The position numbers and the translations under genes were made by a program. The notes beneath the pieces were generated by a model. It was not told the origin of the DNA. It saw nothing but the letters and a program-made list of their open reading frames with translations, and made no database searches. A DNA stretch of 64,000 nucleotides from Puia sp. (GTDB taxonomy: Bacteria; Bacteroidota; Bacteroidia; Chitinophagales; Chitinophagaceae), in NCBI GenBank assembly GCA_031292515.1, contig JARLGZ010000066.1, forward strand, positions 1 to 64,000. The letters are read 5' to 3'. Each line of letters begins with the position of its first letter. The first letter of the stretch is position 1. Positions 1 to 7,295 of this stretch are shown piece by piece.

Positions 1-130
1 ATCCTATTCCTACACGGTTGCATCCCTGCAGAGCCGCTTCTGCTTTGGATCGACGCTGAATGTAGGTTGGTTTCTTATATTTGTAAAATCTATTTCTTAA
101 CTATGCAAGTCGACTGTCCGGCAAAACTGA

Positions 131-1447
131 TACACCTCAATTCATTCGGTTCGCGACGTTAAACGGTTTATCAATATTTTCTGCCTAAACTATGACAGAA
201 TCAAGCGAAATGTATATTTGCCCGATTACATTGGTATTTGTCTGTTGCGTTTAAGATATCCTGAGCTTTGCCAACTTCTCTACTATCAACGGCATACATT
301 TTTGTTAGATGGGGATGCGGAAATTCGCGTTGTGAATCCCCAGCTTGTTTATGCGTTAAGGCTATTGAAGAAGGACGGTGACCGTAATATCAAAAACACT
401 TATTTATACGATTCGCTCTCTGAGAACCCGCGTAGGTTCGGCGTTACAGAAAATGAAATTGAGCTGGCAGTCGAATTGGTCAATACTATTTTTCCGATGG
501 ATATCCAGCAACAGATCCTTAAAAAGAGGCGGACCTTTTCTAAAAACTACTTGTCTGTCATACAACCCGACTATTTTGACCGGTATTTTGACTTTGAGAT
601 GGAAGGCAGGCTGGACGAGGCTGAATTCCGTACCGTCATGGATCTTCCTTTAGAAAATATTAAAGAAGCGATTCTTAATTGGAACGATAGACGATATATT
701 ACGAGTGATTTGAAAATAAAGTTAGAGAACCTGCCACCCTTTGCTAAGAAAGAGGACTTCGAAAAGGCCATGCAGGCGATCGTTTATTTCGCAAACCTAC
801 CAATACAGAATAGTCCGTATTTTTTTAACAACTTTAATTTTGAGAATTTCTATGGAAAGTTGGGAGGCGATAACGACAAATTTAATACAGTGTTACATTT
901 GCTCTACCAGGAGGACATTGAGTGTTTCAGAAGTTTTTTTAAGGAGCTTTATAGGAGTGCTGGAGATTGGCGGTTTATGCTGTACTTTGTAAATTTCCTG
1001 ATCACACAAGGCTATCATGCCTTCGCCCTTTCGGTGGAAGAATTGAAAGATCTGATAAAAGACCATTTTATCGATTGGGTTAATAGAGCGTCCTCGATTG
1101 ACCCTCTATTGCTTCAATTCTATGGCCGGGCACTTGAAAACTTTAGTGAGCCTGGCACCATTATATTGGTGCCTATAGGTCGCGGAATTCAAATGACCGA
1201 TGCTATGCGCCTATTGATTGAAAAGGACGTGATACCATTCTTAAGCCTAAACATTTACAAGGACGGACGAACCGGGGCGTATATGATTGGAAATTGGGAT
1301 ATGGTAATTTTTGGCTCGAAAGAGGCGTTTATGGAATTCCTTGATAGACAGGTGACAAACCCAGCTATCGAAGAATACAAACGATTTTGCGCCGTATTGA
1401 AAAGTGACGATCCGGGCTTCCGGTTTTTGACGTTGGATGTCAAATAA
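131..1447 (+). pseudogene. KAP-type P-loop NTPase, C-terminal remnant
   Basis: The ORF track starts this protein at a TTG (218), but the frame is open back to 131 and the extra residues fit the family: SVRDVKRFIN followed by a hydrophobic segment with LLRLRYPEL, which resembles the helical region after the NTPase core of KAP (Kidins220/ARMS and PifA) proteins. Walker A and B motifs, which should lie upstream, are absent; a TGA at 128-130 and a TAA at 98-100 close the frame. I therefore read it as the last ~440 residues of a truncated gene. KAP NTPases include phage-exclusion proteins such as PifA, which fits the island downstream. The rest of the frame is intact to a normal stop. The family call rests on short motifs and could be another STAND/P-loop relative. 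Confidence 0.55.
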
Positions 1448-1489
1448 CAATAACTTATCGACTGAACTACAAAAAATGATTGTTTGGGT

Positions 1490-1627
1490 TTATTTTTGTC
1501 TTATTCCAGTATATTCAATTGAGATGTAACTTTGAACTCTCATATTACTCTTCTTCGTTAAAACCGGAACAGGGTCTTTGCTATAAAGACTACTAGCAGC
1601 AATTATTATTGTGAGTAATACTTTCAT
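1490..1627 (-). pseudogene. Truncated duplicate of the adjacent secreted protein
   Basis: A 45-codon frame begins MKVLLTIIIAASSLYSKDPV and contains SYISIEYTGI. The gene immediately upstream on the same strand begins MKTALLLLACSIFSVKG and contains SFIAIEYTGV at the same distance from its signal peptide. The two are evidently copies, and this one stops right after the shared segment. It retains a signal-peptide-like start, so it may still be translated, but only the first quarter of the protein remains. The ORF track misses it because it is short. Confidence 0.6.
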
Positions 1628-1701
1628 AGTTCATTGCTGATGCGGCTGCCGTGGAACGGCAGCATGGAAAAATGCAATCAAAGTAGGACTTCCCTTGAAT
1701 A

Positions 1702-2205
1702 TTACTTTTTATAGTATTCCACATACCAATTCATTTCTTTAACGACACTGGAATCGCAATTGTTTTTTTTGAGATAATTGGCCAAATCAGCAAATATCCT
1801 CATAGTCGGATCATAAGCAACTTTATATCTCTTCCCATTGACAACGACACGATAAATTGTGGCTTTGGGTCCATCCAAATTGGTAAAATACCTTGTATTG
1901 CTTTCGATGAACTTTTCCATAGTAGCAAATGACCGATCAGTGATTTGCATTGTATGATAACTGGCATTCCAAATAGATTCCAGCTGAGTGTTTGAAAACG
2001 ATTTCATAGACTCTTGTTTCAAGACATAATTCTTCATGTAGTACATTTTAGTGTCCCGCTTTATCTTGCCGACGACAAAAAATGTCTGATGCTGTAAACT
2101 ACTTGCAACGCCAGTGTATTCAATTGCAATAAAAGATTGAGGCACTGGCATCTCCCCTTTCACCGAAAATATGCTGCAAGCCAAAAGAAGCAATGCTGTT
2201 TTCAT
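1702..2205 (-). CDS. Secreted hypothetical protein, 167 aa
   Basis: Residues 1-17 form a signal peptide (MKTALLLLACSIFSVKG), so the product is probably exported to the periplasm. The mature part is a mixed alpha/beta sequence with many aromatic residues and a lysine-rich C-terminus (WYVEYYKK). I do not recognise the family. A truncated copy of its N-terminus follows immediately downstream on the same strand, so this locus was once a tandem pair. The ATG at 2205 gives a good signal peptide and follows an AT-rich leader typical of Bacteroidota. Confidence 0.7.
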   Translation of the reverse strand: MKTALLLLACSIFSVKGEMPVPQSFIAIEYTGVASSLQHQTFFVVGKIKRDTKMYYMKNYVLKQESMKSFSNTQLESIWNASYHTMQITDRSFATMEKFIESNTRYFTNLDGPKATIYRVVVNGKRYKVAYDPTMRIFADLANYLKKNNCDSSVVKEMNWYVEYYKK

Positions 2206-2275
2206 TTTTACACTTTTAAACGATTAATAGAACATGAAGCTCGTATTTACGTTCGAATACGTTTAAAATATCTAT

Positions 2276-2626
2276 TTATTGTGAATAGAAATTAAAATTG
2301 AATAAATAAGGGTAATTGTAATTGTCAATAACGCTTTGGGTGTACGAAGAGGGGGCCACTGAAAATGTTGGTTTTATCGGAAGATATCCGGCATCTGGAG
2401 TTCGAGTATATCCCCAGTTAAAAGACCCCAGGGGTGTAATCGACCCGTATTGATCAAACCCAACCAACGTGACCTGGGCTGTAAAGGAATACTCGCCATG
2501 GGGATTGTCGTCAAACTCCGGCTTCGTTGCCAGATCATAAGCTTCACTGTATTCGACCGGGAAATAGAATGGGTAGTTAAACGTCGTGCTATTTTTCCAA
2601 TCCCAAACAGGGTCTCGCCTTACGCT
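2276..2626 (-). pseudogene. C-terminal fragment of an unknown protein
   Basis: The ORF track shows only the last 63 residues from an internal ATG, but the frame is open back to a TAA at 2627-2629 without any convincing start codon. The extra residues (DPVWDWKNSTTFNYPFYF, then EYSFTAQVTLVGFDQYG) look like real protein. It is rich in Tyr, Phe, Pro and Asn, like the end of a secreted or surface protein. Its 5' end runs into an opposite-strand ORF that also looks coding, so two broken genes seem to be joined at about 2600. Function unknown. Confidence 0.4.
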
Positions 2627-2930
2627 TTATCAATTTAATCGGCTCTTTTTCTTAAAAGACAGTGCCGTCACTAAAAAGTTGGAAGGGACAGAGGAAGACG
2701 CTGACATCCGTGCGCCCTTCAAAGGAATTCTTAGAGGCTATGCTTTCTTTTACCGGCGCCCGGACTTGGAGGACGAGATAACCAAAGCATCTTACAATGC
2801 CCAAAGTATCAGCGAGATCGTGCAGCATCTAAATGGAAACGACCAGCAAAACACCTATACAATTACGCGCATCAACGTATGCATTCGGCTAACCACGCAT
2901 GGTCCGGGTGAGAATTGCCGATTTGAATGA
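2586..2930 (+). CDS. Hypothetical protein or 3' gene fragment, 114 aa
   Basis: From about residue 18 the translation has normal coding character (charged, balanced, for example EEDADIRAPFKGILRGYAF), while the first residues overlap the opposite-strand fragment and may be spurious. The stop codon lies inside a strong stem-loop shared with the convergent gene downstream, which supports a real gene end here. I think this is the 3' part of a gene whose start was lost, although a complete 114-aa protein is possible. No family recognised. Confidence 0.4.
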   Translation: MLFFQSQTGSRLTLYQFNRLFFLKDSAVTKKLEGTEEDADIRAPFKGILRGYAFFYRRPDLEDEITKASYNAQSISEIVQHLNGNDQQNTYTITRINVCIRLTTHGPGENCRFE

Positions 2931-2960
2931 TTCTTTTGCGTTAGTAAAAGGATCATTCAA
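2923..2960. terminator. Bidirectional stem-loop terminator
   Basis: TTGAATGATTCTTTT and AAAAGGATCATTCAA form a 15-bp stem with one mismatch around an 8-nt loop. It separates the convergent ORFs ending at 2930 (+) and 2957 (-), and both stop codons lie inside the stem. Its T and A tracts suit termination in both directions. Confidence 0.7.
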
Positions 2961-3163
2961 TAAATTTTGCCTGAACCTGTATAATTGGGATTTGGGATAA
3001 AATCACCGACAATAATTCCGTTGGCATCTACTTTCCAAGCTCCCCTAATTGCTTGCGGCGGTACATTTTCCTTGCCATTATACGACCCATCAATTTCATA
3101 GACCCATCCATTGGGATATTTCAATGCTTCTAAGATCGCTTCTTTTGTCGGTTGTTTCTTCAT
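2957..3163 (-). CDS. Small hypothetical protein, 68 aa
   Basis: The ORF track starts at 3223, but MKKQPTKEAILEAL at 3163 is the natural start; residues before it read through the end of the transposase gene in another frame. The sequence has a YPNGWVYEID segment, VPPQAIRGAWKVD, and NPNYTGSGKIY at the end, a pattern I associate with widespread small Bacteroidota proteins of unknown function, often near transposable or toxin-immunity loci. Its ATG overlaps the tnpC stop (ATGA), so the IS insertion may have removed its own promoter. Confidence 0.65.
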   Translation of the reverse strand: MKKQPTKEAILEALKYPNGWVYEIDGSYNGKENVPPQAIRGAWKVDANGIIVGDFIPNPNYTGSGKIY

Positions 3164-4692
3164 GACTTTGAACACGTGGTGTTGGCAGATTGATCTTTCT
3201 TGCGCTCTTCGATTGAGCCCCATCGATCAGGCAACAGATCTCTGAGCTGGCTAATCTTTGATCTCGGCATCCGCTCGAGGACGTCTCTGAGATATTCCCA
3301 GGGATTAACCTCCTGTTTCTTACAACTTGCCAATAAGGAGTAAAATAGTGCCAGGCGTTTCCCTCCTTCGTTGGAACCGGCGAACAAGAAGTTTTTGCGA
3401 CCCAGAGCAACTGGCCGCATGGCATTTTCAATGTTGTTGTTATCCAGTTGAAGCCTCCCGTCTGTGGTGTAGAGGGATAAACGATCCCATCGGGGTAGGC
3501 TATAGGCAATGGCTTTGCCGATCTTGCTTTTTGGCAATACCTGCATATAATTATCCTGCAGCCACTTTTTCAGGGCATCTAACAGTGGCAATGCTTCTTG
3601 CTGACGCAGGGCCAGGATTTCGCCGACAGATAAGTTTGCTTCTCTGGCCCGGCGTTCAATGGCATAGAGCTTTTGGACTTCTGTGAGGAAGTGTTCGGCT
3701 CGCTGTTTATCGTTGTCCAGCGCCTTCTCAAAATAGCGGCGTGCATGTGCCATGCAATGCATGAGCATGATATCGGTGCGACCACCAATAGCCGCATGTT
3801 CGTATACCCCGTATCCATCTGTTTGCAGATAACCGGTATAGTCTTTCAGTAAATGGATTGGCCCGTCCTTGCCTCTTCCCGGCTGGAAGTCATAAAAGAT
3901 GAGCTGATCGGGAGGACTGTGATAGGCCCAGAGATAGCCTGTGTGAACTGCTCCTTTGGTTTCTCCATTCAAAATAGGTAAGGGTGTCTCATCGGCCTGT
4001 ACGTAATCGCCGGAGAAAACCACTTTGATCAACTCTTGTCCTAATGGCTGCAGCAGATCGGCCGTGGCATCCAGCCAGCCGCTGATCGTGCTGGCCGATA
4101 ATTTAACCCCATCCCGCTGGTAGCGTTTTATCTGGCGATAGATCGGAAGATGATCAACGTGCTTGTCCACCAGGATCTGTGCCAGCAGGCCCGGAGCGGG
4201 GATGCCTTTGTCGATGGGAAAATCAGGTAATGGTGCAATAAGGACTTCCGTATAACCTGTTCCATCGGCAACCATTCGCGCATACTTGGGACGGATAAAC
4301 CGGCGCACCAGTAATTTACCAGGTGCATAATCCAACTGTTCGGTGATCTCTTCGCCGATCTTTTCCAGTCCGGAAGTATCCTCCAAAGGTTCCAGGACAA
4401 TATCCACTTTGGGTAAATGTGCCGGTAGTGCGTGACGACCCGTGGGTTTGATCTCGGCCGTCTGCTTTTTTACCACCTTCATCTCCTGGGTAATGGCCGC
4501 TGGCTGAGCCGTTTCAGACATAAACTGCAGCAAGTCAAGTTGAGCCGTAGGTGACTGCGGTAAGAACCTTTCCGATTTACGACCAAACAGCAGCCTTTTC
4601 ATGTCCCGCAACTCATAGGTAAGCAACGTCACCTGTTCGAGCAACAACTTGTTTTGGGCTTCCAGCTTTGTTATGTATTCGGATTGATTCAC
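3160..4692 (-). CDS. tnpC: IS66 transposase TnpC
   Basis: This is the DDE transposase of IS66 elements. It has an N-terminal coiled coil (EYITKLEAQNKLLLEQV), then LFGRKSERF, a central binding region, the first catalytic Asp in QADETPLP, the second in LQTDGYGVYEH, and the Glu region in NNNIENAMRP followed by GRKNFLFAGSNEGG. The track start (4713) is a TTG; a GTG at 4692 giving V/MNQSEYITK fits IS66 starts better. The C-terminus after LLPDRW is longer than usual (ERKKDQSANTTCSKS), suggesting read-through into flanking DNA where the element's end should be. The catalytic core looks intact. Confidence 0.88.
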   Translation of the reverse strand: MNQSEYITKLEAQNKLLLEQVTLLTYELRDMKRLLFGRKSERFLPQSPTAQLDLLQFMSETAQPAAITQEMKVVKKQTAEIKPTGRHALPAHLPKVDIVLEPLEDTSGLEKIGEEITEQLDYAPGKLLVRRFIRPKYARMVADGTGYTEVLIAPLPDFPIDKGIPAPGLLAQILVDKHVDHLPIYRQIKRYQRDGVKLSASTISGWLDATADLLQPLGQELIKVVFSGDYVQADETPLPILNGETKGAVHTGYLWAYHSPPDQLIFYDFQPGRGKDGPIHLLKDYTGYLQTDGYGVYEHAAIGGRTDIMLMHCMAHARRYFEKALDNDKQRAEHFLTEVQKLYAIERRAREANLSVGEILALRQQEALPLLDALKKWLQDNYMQVLPKSKIGKAIAYSLPRWDRLSLYTTDGRLQLDNNNIENAMRPVALGRKNFLFAGSNEGGKRLALFYSLLASCKKQEVNPWEYLRDVLERMPRSKISQLRDLLPDRWGSIEERKKDQSANTTCSKS

Positions 4693-4773
4693 TCGGTGCA
4701 AATGTACTATCAACGCAAGGCTTAAACAAAAAGCGCCCCCAGCATGGCACAGCCAAAGTGTGCATAACTACCC

Positions 4774-4798
4774 TCGTTTTTTTGATCCTAAAAAACGA
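4774..4798. repeat. Hairpin between tnpB and tnpC
   Basis: TCGTTTTTT and AAAAAACGA form a 9-bp stem around a 7-nt loop in the 230-bp spacer between tnpB and tnpC. It could attenuate tnpC transcription or translation; that role is inferred. Confidence 0.5.
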
Positions 4799-4923
4799 AT
4801 AGCTTATACGTCCATTTTCCCCGGCAGGATACCGGCCCGGACACCTATAGGTCATTGTCCAGCCTCTCCCACAACAATCTACAGCATTGCTCTTTATCAT
4901 CCGATGTGGAAAAATTCTCCTAA

Positions 4924-5275
4924 TCAAGCAGTAAGCCGGTAGCGGGTCCGGTGTTTTACCGATTGAAGCTGGATGCCGTCAAGGATCAACCTCAGTTGCA
5001 AAGCGGTCAAACACACCACCGGCGAAATGTCTGCGGCAGGCAACTCGAAGGTTCCTTTTTCAAGTCGTTTATGATAAACGGCCAGACCATCCTTTTCCCA
5101 ACATAAAAGCTTCAGTTGGTTGCGCCGCCTGTTAATGAAAATAAATACATCCCCACCCAATTACCTGCTGCTTCATCTCTTGATTTACTAATCCGCTGAG
5201 CCCATCAAAACTCTTTCTCATATCGGTGGCAGTCCGGTATAGAAAATATCGCCTGTTATCATATAAGGACAACAT
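4924..5275 (-). pseudogene. tnpB: IS66 accessory protein TnpB, frameshifted
   Basis: The 5' part runs from an ATG at 5275 (MLSLYDNRRYFLYRTATDMR, then KSFDGLSGLVNQEMK) and the 3' part is the 78-aa ORF GGDVFIFINRRRNQLKLLCWE. Together they make a typical ~117-aa TnpB. At 5152-5158 the minus strand reads ATTGGGTGGGGATG where ATTGGTGGGGATG would keep the frame, so one extra G breaks it. The track shows only the second half. TnpB is thought to be needed for IS66 transposition, so the element is probably immobile unless a programmed or sequencing frameshift explains it. Confidence 0.8.
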
Positions 5276-5278
5276 CGC

Positions 5279-5563
5279 TTACAACAATGCCTGGATATAA
5301 GAAAGTGCCTCCGGATGATAGAAGGTAATCAATGCCCCACCGGGAAGCTCAACAGTTGCGACTGGGCTCCCCTTAGCCATTTCTACCTCGATGGCATCAA
5401 ATCCTGCAACATCTTGTTCTGGATCTTGCTGTCTTTGCTTTTTCTGCCAGTAATAAAAAGTAGCCTGTGTAATTTGGTGCTCTGCGCAAAAATCCGAAAC
5501 ACTTTTCTCCGGAGACTTCGATCCTACCAAAGTGAGCATTCTTTCTTGTTTAGACAATTGCAT
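5279..5563 (-). CDS. tnpA: IS66 accessory protein TnpA
   Basis: A 94-aa protein with a helix-turn-helix region (SVSDFCAEHQITQATFYYWQ) typical of IS66 orfA/TnpA, which helps transposition. The C-terminal LPGGALITFYHP segment also fits the family. It begins just inside the element's GTAAGC end and is followed 3 nt later by tnpB, as usual. The frame is intact. Confidence 0.82.
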   Translation of the reverse strand: MQLSKQERMLTLVGSKSPEKSVSDFCAEHQITQATFYYWQKKQRQQDPEQDVAGFDAIEVEMAKGSPVATVELPGGALITFYHPEALSYIQALL

Positions 5564-5612
5564 AACGTTGTAGTTTATATCTCAAAACTACCACGTCCTT
5601 AATCAATGGGGA

Positions 5613-5636
5613 AGACGTGGTTGGGCGAATGCTTAC
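5613..5636 (-). repeat. IS66 terminal inverted-repeat end
   Basis: Reading inward on the minus strand the sequence is GTAAGCATTCGCCCAACC. GTAAGC at the tip is the IS66-family signature. Only this end is found; no partner was seen left of tnpC, and the 8-bp target duplication (expected CCTGATAC) was not found there. Confidence 0.6.
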
Positions 5637-5828
5637 CCTGATACTAAGATCAAAGCAATGGCAAAGCGAGCCGTATGGCTTGGGAATGATGAAACTCACT
5701 ACGTCAGGATTTGGACTGAACATGATGTCAAATCTCTTAAAATGCTTATAGATCTTACAATTCATTGGATTGATGCGGATGCATTGTCAGATCAATTTGA
5801 ATTAATAATGCCAGCACCTGGAAAATGA
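5637..5828 (+). pseudogene. DUF4145-like protein, C-terminal remnant
   Basis: The frame is open from the first base after the IS66 end and reads PDTKIKAMAKRAVWLGNDE, THYVRIW, then LKMLIDLTIHWID to a stop at 5828. The W-x-GNDETHY core followed by a helix resembles the end of DUF4145 proteins, which occur in restriction-modification and defence contexts. There is no room for the N-terminal part, so the IS insertion truncated it. The last 27 bp overlap the convergent TPR lipoprotein gene. An internal ATG at 5658 would give 56 aa. The ORF track misses it. Confidence 0.55.
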
Positions 5829-6758
5829 GATAATGAAAATCATGGAAATGATTTTTGGCACTGTTGAAAATTTGGCTGGCTTGGGATGTGTTTGAGGTTG
5901 TAATTTGCCACAAAAGCTTAAAATAAGACTGTCGATATCTTTTTTGTATTGTTGCGTTTTATCTTTCTGTCTGGCTAGGCGTATATAATAGCAAGAGCTG
6001 TCTGATTTGTTCATTTTGTTAAACAATAGGCTCATGTTTCGATAGGCCCAGGCGTTATTTGAATCTAAATTTAATGATGTGCGAATATCTTGTTTTGCCT
6101 TCTGAATTTCACCAAGCATTAATTCTGCAAGACCTCTGTTATTATATGGATAGGCAGGATATTGATATCCAGAATTTGGAAGTCTCGCAATTATGGTGTC
6201 TGTAGCTTTAAGTAGGTTTGGATAATCATTAAAATAGAGATACGCATTCATGGCAGCTAAATAGGGCATGAGGGTTTTTGAGGAAATGTGGCAAGTATGA
6301 TCAGCATAGTGCAGCGCACTATCTCGTAGAGGTTCTATTGAAGAATAATATTGCGCCAAAAGACCGGTTATAAGGCCGTAATCGGGACGGATCTCGTTTC
6401 CCGTTTTTAGATCTTTAAGCGCCTGTTTAGGATCGTTATTAAGCTCTACGATTGCTTTTGAAATAAAGGCTTCGGGAGTTGGATGGATTTTTATAGATTT
6501 TGCTAAATCAGCCATTCCAGAAACCGTATCACCAACTTCGATTTTTGCTCTGCCTCTATTCACTAGGGAAATATAGTTATCGGGATCTTCTTGAAGAATG
6601 CTGTCATAGATCTTTAAGGAAGAGCTATCGTCCTCTCTTGCATCGCTTTGAAATCCTTGTTGAAGTAATCGTTCTATACGGGTGGATTTATCCTTGTGCA
6701 CTGGCCCTCGGCAGGCTACCAAGAATACTATTATAATACAGAGGCAATTATAATTCAT
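5802..6758 (-). CDS. TPR-repeat lipoprotein, 318 aa
   Basis: The N-terminus is a lipoprotein signal (CIIIVFLVAC, acylated Cys at 16). The rest is built from tetratricopeptide repeats, for example a pair around residues 45-90 (LKIYDSILQEDPDNYISLVN, then RGRAKIEVGDTVSGMADL) and another around 205-250 (YNNRGLAELMLGEIQKAKQD). TPR lipoproteins usually scaffold protein complexes at the envelope. It stands alone between the IS66 remnant and the tRNA genes, with a GC content similar to the flanking AT-rich DNA. The C-terminal ~25 residues (ISMIFIISFSRCWHY) look like read-through, and its 3' end overlaps the DUF4145 remnant. Confidence 0.8.
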   Translation of the reverse strand: MNYNCLCIIIVFLVACRGPVHKDKSTRIERLLQQGFQSDAREDDSSSLKIYDSILQEDPDNYISLVNRGRAKIEVGDTVSGMADLAKSIKIHPTPEAFISKAIVELNNDPKQALKDLKTGNEIRPDYGLITGLLAQYYSSIEPLRDSALHYADHTCHISSKTLMPYLAAMNAYLYFNDYPNLLKATDTIIARLPNSGYQYPAYPYNNRGLAELMLGEIQKAKQDIRTSLNLDSNNAWAYRNMSLLFNKMNKSDSSCYYIRLARQKDKTQQYKKDIDSLILSFCGKLQPQTHPKPAKFSTVPKIISMIFIISFSRCWHY

Positions 6759-6810
6759 GAATTATTCAATTTATGGAATTTAAAAACATGTATCAAATCA
6801 TGTATCAAAT

Positions 6811-6846
6811 AAAAAAGCACCTAGAAATTTGACTTCCTAAGTGCTT
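6811..6846 (-). terminator. Terminator after tRNA-Lys
   Basis: On the minus strand AAGCACTTAG pairs over 10 bp (one G-T) with CTAGGTGCTT, followed by a T run. It lies just downstream of the tRNA-Lys 3' end. Confidence 0.85.
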
Positions 6847-6855
6847 GATTTTCAG

Positions 6856-6928
<73 letters not shown>

Positions 6929-6968
6929 AATTTCCGGATTATAAAGATACCCGCTTTTCAGCCAAATG

Positions 6969-6991
6969 AAAAAGCCCCTGTCGGGAGCTCT
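6969..6991 (-). terminator. Terminator between tRNA-Val and tRNA-Lys
   Basis: On the minus strand AGCTCCC and GGGGCT form a short GC-rich stem with a 3-4 nt loop, followed by TTTTT. It lies directly downstream of tRNA-Val. Confidence 0.65.
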
Positions 6992-7007
6992 TCTTAGGAG
7001 GTGATCT

Positions 7008-7085
7008 TGGTGGGAGTTGACGGGTTCGAACCGCCGACCCTCTGCTTGTAAGGCAGATGCTCTGAACCAGCTGAGCTAAACTCCC
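7008..7085 (-). tRNA. tRNA-Val (TAC)
   Basis: Cloverleaf on the minus strand: acceptor GGGAGTT/AACTCCC, D-arm GCTCAGCTGGTTCAGAGC, anticodon stem TCTGC/GCAGA with loop CTTACAA (anticodon TAC), T-arm GGTTCGAACC, discriminator A and an encoded CCA. A tyrosine integrase gene begins 210 bp from its 5' end, so this tRNA is a candidate integration landmark, though I found no duplicated tRNA 3' end in the window. Confidence 0.95.
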
Positions 7086-7295
7086 TTGGTTTTTGGTATG
7101 TGTATCTGACTGTATTTCAGATATTTATATTCAATTCTTTATCCTATTTTCCTTGTTTTTCTCCTATTTTGCCTGAAACCCGCTACCAGCAAGGGTTCTC
7201 ATTATTTGACATACCTTAACTCATGTGCAAACTCCCAAAAAAGGAGTATGTGTTAGGCAATTTGTTAGGCACTAATCTAACAAAACGCGTAAAGT

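Larger units (their letters stand above)
3160..5636 (-). mobile_element. IS66-family insertion sequence, probably inactive
   Basis: Three genes in IS66 order (tnpA, tnpB, tnpC) occupy about 2.4 kb on the minus strand. The outer end by tnpA reads inward as GTAAGCATTCGCCC, matching the GTAAGC-type end of IS66 elements, and ends at 5636. I could not find the matching inverted end beyond tnpC, so the left limit given is just the tnpC stop and the end may be deleted. tnpB carries a frameshift. The right end abuts a DUF4145-like gene fragment, which marks the insertion target. Confidence 0.8.

Noticed and set aside
4613-4927. 104-aa ORF between tnpB and tnpC
   Set aside because: Covers the IS66 spacer and overlaps tnpC in another frame; no similarity to IS66 proteins.
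7008-7085. tRNA-Val as a proven attachment site
   Set aside because: The integrase lies on its 5' side and no second copy of the tRNA 3' end was found in the window.
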